From Rhodospirillum sp. (GTDB lineage Bacteria > Pseudomonadota > Alphaproteobacteria > Dongiales > Dongiaceae): a DNA stretch of 64,000 nucleotides. Within the stretch, counting starts at the first letter, position 1; each line of letters starts with the position of its first letter. The DNA lies in assembly GCA_013822765.1 (NCBI GenBank), contig PNKY01000001.1:434001-498000 (forward strand). The letters are read 5' to 3'. Positions 41,422-49,886 of this stretch are shown here, piece by piece. The translations under genes and the position numbers were made by a program. The notes below the pieces were generated by a model that had not been told where the DNA came from, did no database searches, and worked only from the letters and a program-made list of their open reading frames with translations.

Positions 41422-41904
41422 ATGACGACATCCGAGTGCCCAATGTGCCGCGCCGGCTCGGCCGACGAGGAGCTTGAGCGCGTCGAGGTCTGGCAGGACG
41501 CGCATTGGCGCCTGACGGTCAGCCTGTCCTCGGAGGTGGCGGGCTTCGCCTATCTCGAGCCGAAACGCCACATTCGTTACATCACCGAGCTGGACGGGCC
41601 GGAGGCGGCGAGCTTCGGACCGGCCTTGGCGCGCAGCACAACTGCCCTGAAGGACGCTGCGGGCGCGGAGGTGGTCTATGTCTACATCTTTGGTGACGGC
41701 GTGCCGCACCTTCACCTTCACCTGGCGCCGCATCGTCCGGGCGATGCGCTCAGCGATCAGATGATCCGGGGTGAGCTGGTGGAGGAGAAGCTGCCGAACG
41801 GCATGACGCGCTTCGCGAGCAGTGATTTCCCAGCGCTGCCGCGCGACGAACTCATACAGATCGCCGAGCGGGTGCGGGACGGGATGTCCGCGAGCGCGGA
41901 ATGA
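41422..41904 (+). CDS. HIT-superfamily protein
   Basis: This 160-residue protein has the histidine triad HLHLHLAPH (about residues 97-105) of HIT nucleotide hydrolases and transferases. N-terminal cysteines in ECPMCRAG may bind zinc, as in several HIT proteins. The start at 41422 has GAGAGGAG upstream. The reaction cannot be named; family members hydrolyse nucleotidyl phosphoramidates or dinucleoside polyphosphates. The gene is coupled to the epimerase gene. Confidence 0.85.
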   Translation: MTTSECPMCRAGSADEELERVEVWQDAHWRLTVSLSSEVAGFAYLEPKRHIRYITELDGPEAASFGPALARSTTALKDAAGAEVVYVYIFGDGVPHLHLHLAPHRPGDALSDQMIRGELVEEKLPNGMTRFASSDFPALPRDELIQIAERVRDGMSASAE

Positions 41905-42077
41905 GAAGAAAGAGGCCCGTGGCAAAGCCTACCACCGATGCTCCTTGGTGGCATCGCGGCAGCCTTGGGGGAGGGACCTGCTGCCGCAATTTGGTCGCTG
42001 GTTAAAGCGTGCTTGCCACGGGCCGGCGGCTGGGCCTGCTGGCTGGCTTCGCCGCCATTGGAGAATTCAAGCCGACG

Positions 42078-42251
42078 TCAAGGCCCGAAGGCCCCGCCGC
42101 GCCAGCCGAAGAACAGGCTAATGATGAACAGCACCAGGAAGATAAAGAACAGCACCTGCGCGATGCTGGATGCGGTCGCTGCGATGCCGCCGAAGCCGAA
42201 GATGCCGGCAACGATGGCGACGACCAGGAAGATCAAAGCCCAATACAACAT
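42078..42251 (-). CDS. DUF1328/YtjA-family small membrane protein
   Basis: A 57-residue protein with two hydrophobic helices: [20 protein letters not shown] and the segment around [17 protein letters not shown]. It matches the DUF1328 (YtjA) family in length, start and the glycine-rich turn [12 protein letters not shown]. The family is associated with membrane stress in proteobacteria, but its function is undefined. The ATG at 42251 is the family start; the longer frame adds nine unrelated residues. Confidence 0.9.
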   Translation of the reverse strand: MLYWALIFLVVAIVAGIFGFGGIAATASSIAQVLFFIFLVLFIISLFFGWRGGAFGP

Positions 42252-42352
42252 CGTGGACCTCCGTCCCGGATCCCACACGACATCTGCCCTGCAGGCGATG
42301 GCGAGCGGCTTGCTGAATGAACGGATGCGCTAGGCCAGGAGTTCCATTCGGC

Positions 42353-43219
42353 CTATCTCGAGGCGCGCTTTTTGGATGTCTGTCTGGCGGGCGGAGCAAG
42401 TTCTGCCCTGCTGTTGCGATAACGCAACGGGATCGCCGCTTCGGCCGTGAGGACCCGGAAGGTCAGGCTTTCCTGCAGATAGAGGCGGACCGTGTCGGCC
42501 GTGTGGCTGAGATAACCGATAGAGAGGTCCTCTCCCACCGTCAGCTCGAAGTCGCCGCCGCGCATCGACACAACGATCGCTCCGTCGATCCCCGGGGTCC
42601 ATACCACCGGCCCGTTCAGCAGCCGCTTCACATGGTCATAGACCCGGTAGCCGCCGCCGGTCGTGGTTTCGGTGAGGCCGATGTAGCAGCGCGGACCAAG
42701 GACGATGCCATAGGGGCCGACAATGCCGAGGTTGCGCAGCTTGCCCAAGGCTTCCGCCACGACCTCGGGATAGTGAACGTAGTCGTCGGTCAGATGCAAC
42801 GCGCTCTGCTGCGCCGCATCGAAAATGCCGGTGATGTGGCCGGCCTCGAAGCCGTTGAACACCGCTTGGTTCTCGGCGATCGCGATACTGCGCGCCGCTT
42901 CGGTCACCGGCCGCAGGTCGGGGTCGCGCCCACCGCGAGCGATGATGTCCAGCTCCTGGCGGGACAACTCGAACGGCGCCCGCAACTCGATCAGCGTCTG
43001 AACGCGCCGCCGCCTTGTCTCGACGCCAGGACGCAGATCGACGTCGGTTCGATCTACTCGTCCCAGATTGATGCTCGACGTCTGCCAGCCATGCGGGCCA
43101 GAGAAATCCACCAGCCGCCGCGCCGCCAGATTCAACTTCAACGTCTGCTTGGCTTCCTCGTCGACTGCTTTCCACTCGCCTTCGGTCAATGGAGCGATCG
43201 CGCGCATCAAGTGATTCAT
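42353..43219 (-). CDS. enc: Encapsulin shell protein (family 1)
   Basis: This 288-residue protein is an encapsulin with the HK97 phage-capsid fold (linocin_M18 family), which self-assembles into a nanocompartment. Typical segments are LTEGEWKAVDEEAKQTLKLN (the N-terminal arm that binds cargo peptides), RRLVDFSGPHGW and a C-terminal half ending in LTFRVLTAEAAIPL. It carries a basic C-terminal tail (ARQTSKKRASR) about 20 residues past the usual end, which would lie on the shell's outside. It overlaps the upstream cargo gene by ATGA. Confidence 0.95.
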   Translation of the reverse strand: MNHLMRAIAPLTEGEWKAVDEEAKQTLKLNLAARRLVDFSGPHGWQTSSINLGRVDRTDVDLRPGVETRRRRVQTLIELRAPFELSRQELDIIARGGRDPDLRPVTEAARSIAIAENQAVFNGFEAGHITGIFDAAQQSALHLTDDYVHYPEVVAEALGKLRNLGIVGPYGIVLGPRCYIGLTETTTGGGYRVYDHVKRLLNGPVVWTPGIDGAIVVSMRGGDFELTVGEDLSIGYLSHTADTVRLYLQESLTFRVLTAEAAIPLRYRNSRAELAPPARQTSKKRASR

Positions 43220-43593
43220 GGCGCCACCTCTTCCTTGCGGAGATCGCCGATCCCCAGGCTTCCATCGCCAGCGTCAGCGGGCTCGGCGCCGCCTTCGGCT
43301 TCCGCCTCGGCCGCCATGATGTCGCCGCCCTTGAAGAGATAGGTCCGGAGTTGCTGATCGAGCACCGGGTCGTGCCGCCGCAGCCATTCAAGCACCATGG
43401 CGGCATGCTCCTTCTCCTCGTCGCGATTGTGGCGAAGGACCGCCTTCAGCTCCTCGTCGGTCGCCGCATCGATCCGCTGGTCGTACCAGTCGACCGCCTC
43501 CAGCTCCTCCATCAGGGACACGGTGGCGCGATGGCGGTCAATTGTCGCGGGGGATAGCTTCTCGGCAGCCTCGTGCAAAGATTCACTGGACAT
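43216..43593 (-). CDS. encFtn: Encapsulated ferritin-like protein (EncFtn cargo)
   Basis: This 125-residue protein is an encapsulated ferritin that oxidises Fe(II) inside the shell. MEELEAVDWYDQR (E30 and Y37) and HNRDEEKEHAAM (E60 and H63) hold the ferroxidase residues expected by alignment with Rhodospirillum EncFtn. After an acidic flexible linker (about 92-109) comes the shell-targeting peptide GSLGIGDLRK. It is the first gene of a two-gene operon with the encapsulin. The start has a usable ribosome site and is consistent with family length. Confidence 0.94.
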   Translation of the reverse strand: MSSESLHEAAEKLSPATIDRHRATVSLMEELEAVDWYDQRIDAATDEELKAVLRHNRDEEKEHAAMVLEWLRRHDPVLDQQLRTYLFKGGDIMAAEAEAEGGAEPADAGDGSLGIGDLRKEEVAP

Positions 43594-43789
43594 CGGAAAC
43601 CCTCTGGGGAACGCCGGGCCGTTCCCGCGGTTGTTTGGCGCGGGTTGTAACGACTAAACGCCCAGCGATTAGACTGGTTCCGCTCCGGAACGGCTTTTGA
43701 TGCGACTTGTTTACCTTTGAGCGCCGGTCGCACTGATGTCCGGCATCTCAATGAAATATTCCGAAACTCGAATTAGCGGGTGACACGCC
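43594..43789. other. Divergent control region between the encapsulin operon and sod
   Basis: No gene is supported in these 196 bp. The region is A/T-richer near 43745-43780 and should hold promoters for both sides. I found no obvious Fur-box-like 19-bp palindrome or OxyR-like repeat by eye, which is a limit of reading and not proof of absence. Confidence 0.4.
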
Positions 43790-44554
43790 ATGGCCTTCAC
43801 GCTTCCAAAACTGCCCTATGACTACGATGCCCTCGGCCCGCATATGTCGGCCGACACGCTCAAGCTTCACCACGACAAGCATCACAAGGCCTATGTCGAC
43901 AAGCTGAACAAGGCGATCGAAGGAACGCGTTATGCACAGCTGTCGCTGGGCGAGATCATCCAGAAAAGCTGGCGCAAGGACCAGGAGGTGTTCAACAACG
44001 CCGGCCAGCACTGGAACCACTCCTTCTTCTGGCAGTGCCTGACGCCGGACGGCGGCGGTCAGCCCAGCGGCGATCTGAAGCGCCAGATCGACAAGGACTT
44101 CGGCGACCTCGCCGCCTTCCAGAAGGAATTCGCCGACAAAGCCGCCAAGCAGTTCGGCAGCGGATGGGCCTGGCTGGTGCTTGGGGGCGACAAGCTCGAG
44201 ATCGTTACCACCGGCAACGCCGAGCTGCCGATGCTCCAGGGCCAGCAGGCGATCCTGACCTGCGACGTCTGGGAGCACGCCTACTATCTCGACTACCAGA
44301 ACGAACGTCCGAAGTTCATCGACTCGTTCCTGAAGAAGCTGGTGAACTGGCAGTTCGCGACCGAGCGGTTCGAGTTGCGTGGCGAAGGCGATCACCTGTC
44401 GGTGCGTGACTATCAGTCGGCGCAGCATGCGTTCGCGAAATCGGGTGCTGCCGAAAGCGGCGCGCGCAAGGCGGCCAATGCGCTCGACAGCGACGAAGGC
44501 GCTGAGCTCGAGCGTGCGCGGCGTCAGACGGGCAAACGCGCGAGCAGACGATGA
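43790..44554 (+). CDS. sodB: Fe-type superoxide dismutase with C-terminal extension
   Basis: This protein detoxifies superoxide. Metal ligands are H27, H77, D159 and H163, seen in KLHHDKHH, QHWNHSFFW and CDVWEHAYY. Gln73 in FNNAGQHWNH is the Fe-SOD-type active-site glutamine. The catalytic core ends near residue 195. A further roughly 58 residues follow, highly polar, ending RARRQTGKRASRR. Normal SodB is about 195-200 residues, so this tail is unusual. It diverges from the encapsulin operon, consistent with shared oxidative or iron stress control. Confidence 0.95.
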   Translation: MAFTLPKLPYDYDALGPHMSADTLKLHHDKHHKAYVDKLNKAIEGTRYAQLSLGEIIQKSWRKDQEVFNNAGQHWNHSFFWQCLTPDGGGQPSGDLKRQIDKDFGDLAAFQKEFADKAAKQFGSGWAWLVLGGDKLEIVTTGNAELPMLQGQQAILTCDVWEHAYYLDYQNERPKFIDSFLKKLVNWQFATERFELRGEGDHLSVRDYQSAQHAFAKSGAAESGARKAANALDSDEGAELERARRQTGKRASRR

Positions 44555-44598
44555 CGCGCGAGTCGTAAATGAAGTTCCGCGATGAATGCGCGATGAAC

Positions 44599-44634
44599 GC
44601 CGCAGCCACAATCTCGCCACATTGTGGCTGCGGC
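44599..44634 (+). terminator. Long perfect hairpin after sod
   Basis: GCCGCAGCCACAAT (44599-44612) and ATTGTGGCTGCGGC (44621-44634) form a perfect 14-bp stem with an 8-nt loop, 45 bp past the sod stop. There is no T-tract, so termination may need Rho or act only as RNA protection. Confidence 0.65.
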
Positions 44635-44834
44635 AGCGCATCTCCTGCGGACTCACGGCGAGTTGATCCGCTTACCGAAGGCGCGATGAAATCTCTTCTT
44701 TCAATAAGGTAGACACCGCATAGGCGCTCTGATTCACGAACTCGTGGCTTCCCATCGTCGACGCAGGAACCAAGATTGGACCGGCGTGTTTTTACGGCAC
44801 GCGACTGACAGGAACAGCGATGAGGAGAGTCCAG

Positions 44835-45089
44835 ATGCGCGCGATGAAAATCATGTCGATTGCTGCCGTGCTCGCGATCGGTACCGGGTTGTCTGCTTGC
44901 GGTCACTCCCAGGGTGATCGCGCGTTGACTGGCGCGGGCCTTGGTGCGGGCGCCGGCGCGGTCGGCGGCGCGCTGGTCGGCCACCCGGTCGCCGGTGCGC
45001 TGGTAGGCGGCGCGGCCGGTGCGGCCACAGGCGCCTTGACCGACTCCGACGATATCAACCTCGGCAAGCCGATTTGGAAGTGGGACTAA
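44835..45089 (+). CDS. Glycine-zipper lipoprotein
   Basis: This 84-residue protein has a lipoprotein signal ending LSAC at Cys22. A glycine- and alanine-rich zipper follows (about residues 36-68, for example GLGAGAGAVGGALVG). It would be anchored in the outer membrane or inner membrane and resembles osmotically induced OsmB/YmgG-type lipoproteins in layout. The ATG at 44835 follows AGGAGAG; an upstream ATG at 44820 is possible. A textbook terminator follows. Confidence 0.85.
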   Translation: MRAMKIMSIAAVLAIGTGLSACGHSQGDRALTGAGLGAGAGAVGGALVGHPVAGALVGGAAGAATGALTDSDDINLGKPIWKWD

Positions 45090-45122
45090 CACCCCACAAC
45101 CACATCTGACTTGCTGAGCCAG

Positions 45123-45160
45123 CGGCTGCCCGTTTCCCCTCAACGGGCAGCCGTTTTCTT
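45123..45160 (+). terminator. Rho-independent terminator after the glycine-zipper lipoprotein
   Basis: CGGCTGCCCGTT (45123-45134) and AACGGGCAGCCG (45142-45153) give a perfect 12-bp stem with a 7-nt loop, followed by TTTTCTT. It ends the transcript 33 bp after the lipoprotein stop. The next 228 bp to dctP hold no gene. Confidence 0.9.
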
Positions 45161-45388
45161 TGTGATCAATCCTCCCACGCTTCGCACCCGCAACACCTGA
45201 CGCGCAACCTTTCGCGCGATTGGTCCTGGCAATTTTTCGACCAAAGTCGGTGCAGCGGGTCCCGATTCACCCTTGGAATCCTGAATATCCAGGCGGCACA
45301 CTAGCCGCACGTCGCCGCGCGGCTGCAACCCGCGGCACGGGTCGTTCGTATTGCTCAAAACAAAGCACGCCAACATGGGAGGAAAACG

Positions 45389-46537
45389 ATGAGCAAGCAG
45401 AAATCCAAGCGTCCCCAGCCGAAGGCGGACGCGACATCCGACCGTCGCCAGTTCCTGAAGCAGATCGGGACTGGCGCGGCCGTTGCCACCGCGGCGTTCG
45501 CGGCGCCGAACGTGGCGCGCGCGCAGGACAAGGTGACGCTGAAGTTCCAAAGCACCTGGCCGGCCAAGGACATTTTCAACGAGTTCGCAGGCGACTACGT
45601 CGCCAAGGTCAACGAGATGGCAAGTGGCCGTCTCGAACTGCAGCTCCTCGCGGCCGGCACGGTTGTCAAGGCGTTCGAGCTTCAGCAGGCAGTCAATGAC
45701 GGCATTCTCGACGGTGGCCATGGCGTGTGCGCCTACTGGTACGGCAAGAGCAAGGCGTTCTCTCTGTTCGGCACCGCTCCGGCGCTGGGCTGGAACGCGA
45801 ACCAGTTGTTGGGCTGGATCAAGTACGGCGGCGGCCAAGCCTTCTACGAGGAACTGGTCGGCAAGATCCTGGGACTCAACCTGGTCGGATTCCTCACCGG
45901 CCCGATGCCGACTCAGCCGCTCGGTTGGTTCAAGAAGCCGGTCGAGTCGCCCGAGGAGTTCAACGGCCTGAAATATCGTACTGTGGGCCTGTCGGCCGAC
46001 GTTATGAGCGAAGTCGGCGCCGCCGTGACCGTGATGGCCGGCGGCGAGATCGTGCCTGCAATGCAGACCGGCACGCTCGACGCGGCGGAATTCAACAATC
46101 CATCATCGGACCTGGTGCTCGGTTTCACCGATGTCAGCAAGGTCTACATGCTGCAAAGCTATCACCAGGCGGTCGAATGCTTTGAGGTCATCTTCAACAA
46201 GGACCGCTACGCCGCTCTGGCGCCGGAACTCCAGGCGATCCTGAAATACGCGGCGGAGGCGGCTTCGGCCGACATGTCCTGGAAATTCCAGGACCGCTAT
46301 TCCGCCGATCTGGAAAAGATCAAGGCGGCCGGCGTCGACGTGCGCAAGACCCCGGACTCCGTATTGGAGGCCCAGCTCAACGCCTGGGACAAGATCATCG
46401 CGACCCGGACGGCGGAGGATCCGTTCTTCGCCAAGGTTCTGGAATCGCAGAAAGCGTGGGTCAAGCGCGTGGTTTCGTTCGACCGCCAATACAACGTCAG
46501 CCGCGACATGGCATTCGATCACTTCTTCAAAGCCTGA
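45389..46537 (+). CDS. dctP: TRAP transporter solute-binding protein (DctP family)
   Basis: This 382-residue periplasmic binding protein has a twin-arginine export signal (DRRQFLKQIG then AAPNVARAQ). The DctP body includes LQQAVNDGILDGGHG and MQTGTLDAAEFNNPS, and a late AVECFEVIFNKDRY segment. Folded export by Tat is common in this subclass. The ligand cannot be named; organic acids including alpha-keto acids are typical. It has a strong GGGAGGAAAACG ribosome site. A hairpin lies between its stop and dctQ. Confidence 0.92.
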   Translation: MSKQKSKRPQPKADATSDRRQFLKQIGTGAAVATAAFAAPNVARAQDKVTLKFQSTWPAKDIFNEFAGDYVAKVNEMASGRLELQLLAAGTVVKAFELQQAVNDGILDGGHGVCAYWYGKSKAFSLFGTAPALGWNANQLLGWIKYGGGQAFYEELVGKILGLNLVGFLTGPMPTQPLGWFKKPVESPEEFNGLKYRTVGLSADVMSEVGAAVTVMAGGEIVPAMQTGTLDAAEFNNPSSDLVLGFTDVSKVYMLQSYHQAVECFEVIFNKDRYAALAPELQAILKYAAEAASADMSWKFQDRYSADLEKIKAAGVDVRKTPDSVLEAQLNAWDKIIATRTAEDPFFAKVLESQKAWVKRVVSFDRQYNVSRDMAFDHFFKA

Positions 46538-46548
46538 TTCCGCAACGG

Positions 46549-46578
46549 CCCGAAGGGCGCTACAATGCGCCCTTCGGG
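46549..46578 (+). terminator. Intercistronic hairpin after dctP
   Basis: CCCGAAGGGCGC (46549-46560) and GCGCCCTTCGGG (46567-46578) form a perfect 12-bp stem with a 6-nt TACAAT loop, 11 bp past the dctP stop. It has the same geometry as the hairpin after the sugar-binding protein at 4359, and probably sets the binding-protein to permease ratio. Confidence 0.7.
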
Positions 46579-46617
46579 GACCTTTCTCGAAATCTCAAAT
46601 CTGGGAATGAGACGGGC

Positions 46618-47202
46618 ATGGAGCGCGCGCTTCTGTTCATCGACCGGCTGAACACTTTCATCGGCCGCACCTTCGCGTGGGCCGGGTTTGCGCTGGTCTT
46701 TGTCGTTTGCTACGAGGTGTTCTCGCGATACCTCTTCCACGCCCCCACCAAGTGGGCGTTCGACGCCAGCTACATGCTCTACGGCACGCTGTTCATGTTC
46801 GCCGGAGCCTACACGCTGTCGCGCAACGGCCATGTGCGCGGTGACTTCCTGTATCGCAACTGGCAGCCGAAAACCCAGGCTTGGATGGACCTGGTCCTAT
46901 ACCTGCTGTTCTTCTTCCCAGGTATCCTTGCCTTGTGCATAGCCGGCACTTTGGAGGCGGACCGCGCCTGGATGACGTGGGAGCGCAGCAACTCCCCGGC
47001 GACCGTGCCGCTTGCGCCGTTCAAGACCATAATTCCGATCGTCGGCGTCCTGATGCTGTTCCAGGGCATCGTCGAGTTCATCCGCTGCATCCAATGCATC
47101 CAGACCGGAAAGTGGCCGCGGCGACTGCGCGACATCGAAGAGCTTGAAAACCAGATCCTGGCGGAGCGCGCGGCCGCCGCCAAGGGAGGCAATGGCAAAT
47201 GA
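46618..47202 (+). CDS. dctQ: TRAP transporter small permease (DctQ)
   Basis: This 194-residue four-helix membrane subunit starts at ATG 46618 with MERALLFIDRLN, close to the first helix. The TRAP segment EVFSRYLFHAPTKWAFDAS is near residue 37. The longer frame upstream overlaps dctP and was rejected. The C-terminus is charged (ELENQILAERAAAAKGG). Overlap with dctM by ATGA shows coupling. Confidence 0.93.
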   Translation: MERALLFIDRLNTFIGRTFAWAGFALVFVVCYEVFSRYLFHAPTKWAFDASYMLYGTLFMFAGAYTLSRNGHVRGDFLYRNWQPKTQAWMDLVLYLLFFFPGILALCIAGTLEADRAWMTWERSNSPATVPLAPFKTIIPIVGVLMLFQGIVEFIRCIQCIQTGKWPRRLRDIEELENQILAERAAAAKGGNGK

Positions 47203-48551
47203 CCGATCCCCAGGTCGGCGTGCTGATGCTCGCCCTGTTCATCTTCGTCATCATGCTCGGTTTCCCGATCGCCTTCTCCCTGATGGCAATGGGCGTGGGG
47301 TTCGCGTTCTATTATTTCGATTTCCGCGAGACGCCGGTCTTCGCCCTGGTGGTGCGCAAGACCTTCGAGGTCATGACCAACGAGGTGCTGCTGCCGGTCC
47401 CTTTGTTCCTCTTCATGGGGTATGTGGTCGAACGCGCCGATATTCTGAATCGGCTGTTCCGCAGCATCCAGGTCGCGGCGCGCAACATCCCGGCCTCGCT
47501 GGCGATCGCGACCCTCGCGACTTGCGCGCTGTTCGCCACCGCCACCGGTATCGTGGGTGCGGTCGTGACGTTGATGGGATTGCTCGCCTTTCCCGCGATG
47601 CTTAAGGCCGGCTACGACGTCAAGCTGTCGGCCGGCGTGATCTGCGCCGGCGGCTGCCTTGGCATCCTCATCCCGCCGAGCATCATGCTGATTCTCTATG
47701 GCGCGACGGCGGGCGTGTCGCCGGTCCAGCTGTATGCCGGGGCCTTCTTCCCCGGCTTCATGCTGGCTGGCCTCTACATGGCCTATGTGATGGCCCGCGC
47801 CATCATCAATCCGTCGCTGGCGCCGAAACTGCCGAAATCGGAAGTGTCCGTCCCGATCTACCAGGTCGCCTGGATGCTGCTGACGTCGTTCTTCCCGCTG
47901 GCCGCTTTGATCGTTGCCGTCTTGGGCGCCATCATCTTCGGCCTGGCAACCCCTTCGGAGGCGGCGGCGATCGGCGCCCTGGGTGCGCTTGTCCTCGCAG
48001 TTGCATATGGCGGGTTCACCTTCACCAAGCTCAGGGAGTCGGTGATCCTGACCGCGCGCGCGACCGCGATGGTGTGCTGGCTGTTCGTCGGCTCCAGCAT
48101 CTTCTCCTCGGTGTTCGGTCTGCTGGGCGGGCAGGAAGTGATCAAGGACTTCATGCTGTGGCTGGATCTCGGCCCGATCGGCTTCATGCTGCTGGTGCAG
48201 GTCATCATCTTCCTGCTCGGCTGGCCGCTGGAATGGACCGAGATCATCGTGATCTTCGTGCCGATCTTCCTGCCGCTGCTGCAGCATTTCGGCATCGATC
48301 CGCTATTCTTCGGATTGATGGTAGCGCTCAACATCCAGACTTCGTTCCTCTCTCCGCCGGTGGCCATGGCCGGATTCTATCTGAAGGGCGTCGCGCCGCC
48401 GCATGTCACCATCAACCAGATTTTCTCTGGCATGCTGCCCTTCATGTTCATCGTCATCATCGCGATGGCGCTGCTGTACGTGTTCCCGGCGATCGGCATG
48501 TGGCTGCCGTCCGTGCTGTATGGCAGGGGCATGGGGACGGGGATGGGCTAG
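47199..48551 (+). CDS. dctM: TRAP transporter large permease (DctM)
   Basis: This 450-residue, roughly 12-helix permease uses a sodium gradient to take up the DctP ligand. Typical segments are GFPIAFSLMAMGVGFAF, the GCLGILIPPSIMLILYG motif near residue 152, and LNIQTSFLSPPVAMAGFYLKG near residue 379. The C-terminus ends soon after the last helix. Its stop shares CTAG with the stop of the converging AI-2E-family gene. Confidence 0.94.
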   Translation: MTDPQVGVLMLALFIFVIMLGFPIAFSLMAMGVGFAFYYFDFRETPVFALVVRKTFEVMTNEVLLPVPLFLFMGYVVERADILNRLFRSIQVAARNIPASLAIATLATCALFATATGIVGAVVTLMGLLAFPAMLKAGYDVKLSAGVICAGGCLGILIPPSIMLILYGATAGVSPVQLYAGAFFPGFMLAGLYMAYVMARAIINPSLAPKLPKSEVSVPIYQVAWMLLTSFFPLAALIVAVLGAIIFGLATPSEAAAIGALGALVLAVAYGGFTFTKLRESVILTARATAMVCWLFVGSSIFSSVFGLLGGQEVIKDFMLWLDLGPIGFMLLVQVIIFLLGWPLEWTEIIVIFVPIFLPLLQHFGIDPLFFGLMVALNIQTSFLSPPVAMAGFYLKGVAPPHVTINQIFSGMLPFMFIVIIAMALLYVFPAIGMWLPSVLYGRGMGTGMG

Positions 48552-49723
48552 CCGCCGAGGAACTCTCCGACTGGGTTGAGCGGGGCGATCCGGTCGCAGG
48601 CGATCTTCATCACCACCAGCAGCGGCACGGCCAGCAGCAGGCCGACAATGCCCCATACGTAGCCCCAGATCAGCAGCGCGGCGACCACGGCCACCGGATT
48701 GAGGGTGAGGCGCCGCGCCAGGATCATCGGCGTCACTACGTTGCCTTCCAGCGCCGCGATCACGATGAAGATGCCGGGCGGGATCAATGCCGTGCCGAGA
48801 TCATCGAAGCTCAGCAGCGCCACCACGGCGATGACGATGGCGGACACGGTGTGCCCGAGGAACGGGATGTAGTTGATCAGGCCCGCCATCGCACCCCACA
48901 GCAGCGGATTGGGCATGCCGGTCGCGAACATCGCGACCGCCACCACCGCGCCGAATGCGACGTTGATCACGCTGACCGTCAGCAGATAGTGCGACATGTC
49001 GCTTTGCATCTGGTGCGTGATCTCCACCACCTGCTTCTTGGTGCGGAAATCCGGCAGCGCCGCAACCACGCGGCGCAGGAACTTGTCGCCCATCGCCAGC
49101 ATGAAATAGAGCAGCACCAGGGTAGTCACCGAGCCGATCGCGAACCGCGAGGTCTCGTTCAGCAGCAGTTCCCGCAAGCTCGTCGTCTGCTGCACCACGA
49201 CCACCTGGGCGGCTTGGTCGGGCGTGCCACCGAGATTGCTGAGCGCCTCCTCCGCCTTCTTGAGCTGATCGGCGGGTGCCCGCACGAAATCCAGCCGGTC
49301 GCTCAATTGGTCGATGACAAAGGGCAGGCGGCGCAGCCACTCGGCCGCCGGCTCTGCCAGCGTAAACAGACCCACGCCCAGCACGAACAGGAATACGAAC
49401 ACCACCAGGCCCGCGCCGGCTGGGGCCGGGATGTGCGCGCGCGCCAGGGCGAGTACCACCGGCGTCAGGACCAGGTTGAGCATGCAGGCCAGCACCACCG
49501 GCATGAAGACCGTGCGCGCGAAATAGAAGGTGTAGAGGACCAGCAGGGTGGCGATGACCCCCAGGAACACGGTCTGCACATTGATGGTGCGGCCGATCTG
49601 CTCCGCCGCCTCGGCCACCTCGGCCACCGGGCTTTCGATCTCGGCCTGCGCGGGCGCGGCAGCCGGCGCCGCGCGCGGCGTCGAGTCCGGTTCGGTTTTG
49701 CCGCTGAGGGTCAGATTTGCCAT
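48548..49723 (-). CDS. AI-2E-family (PerM/YdjX-type) transporter
   Basis: This 391-residue membrane protein belongs to the AI-2E family, with about eight helices. The N-terminal helix pair is around FYFARTVFMPVVLACMLNL and the C-terminal module is around WGAMAGLINYIPFLGHTVSA near residue 278. A soluble coiled region (about 140-200) lies between. The first 45 residues are an Ala/Pro-rich cytoplasmic tail. Members export small molecules or act in sodium-linked transport; no specific substrate follows from context. Confidence 0.9.
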   Translation of the reverse strand: MANLTLSGKTEPDSTPRAAPAAAPAQAEIESPVAEVAEAAEQIGRTINVQTVFLGVIATLLVLYTFYFARTVFMPVVLACMLNLVLTPVVLALARAHIPAPAGAGLVVFVFLFVLGVGLFTLAEPAAEWLRRLPFVIDQLSDRLDFVRAPADQLKKAEEALSNLGGTPDQAAQVVVVQQTTSLRELLLNETSRFAIGSVTTLVLLYFMLAMGDKFLRRVVAALPDFRTKKQVVEITHQMQSDMSHYLLTVSVINVAFGAVVAVAMFATGMPNPLLWGAMAGLINYIPFLGHTVSAIVIAVVALLSFDDLGTALIPPGIFIVIAALEGNVVTPMILARRLTLNPVAVVAALLIWGYVWGIVGLLLAVPLLVVMKIACDRIAPLNPVGEFLGG

Positions 49724-49869
49724 GGACGTCGCGCCTTCGCGGATGCGGCGGGACCGCCGGTCGCCCGATCAATGCCAGCGGGCAAGCTTGGTTCCCTCCA
49801 GTTCGGGTTACACCCTGCGACCCTTGATTCCCCTGGATACTCGGACCGATAGTGCGGCCCGGTCATTAA

Positions 49870-49881
49870 CGGAGCGCTCCG
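49870..49881. promoter_or_regulatory. Perfect palindrome next to a start codon
   Basis: CGGAGCGCTCCG is a perfect 12-bp palindrome just upstream of the ATG at 49887. It may be an operator, or a hairpin stem that hides the weak ribosome site. Confidence 0.3.
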
Positions 49882-49886
49882 AGGCC

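Noticed and set aside
442-44554. Basic C-terminal tails as specific evidence for encapsulin-SOD partnership
   Set aside because: The GntR regulator at 442 also ends in a Lys-rich tail (GDGKKRSA), so basic ends may be common in this genome; the similarity is reported as a hypothesis only.
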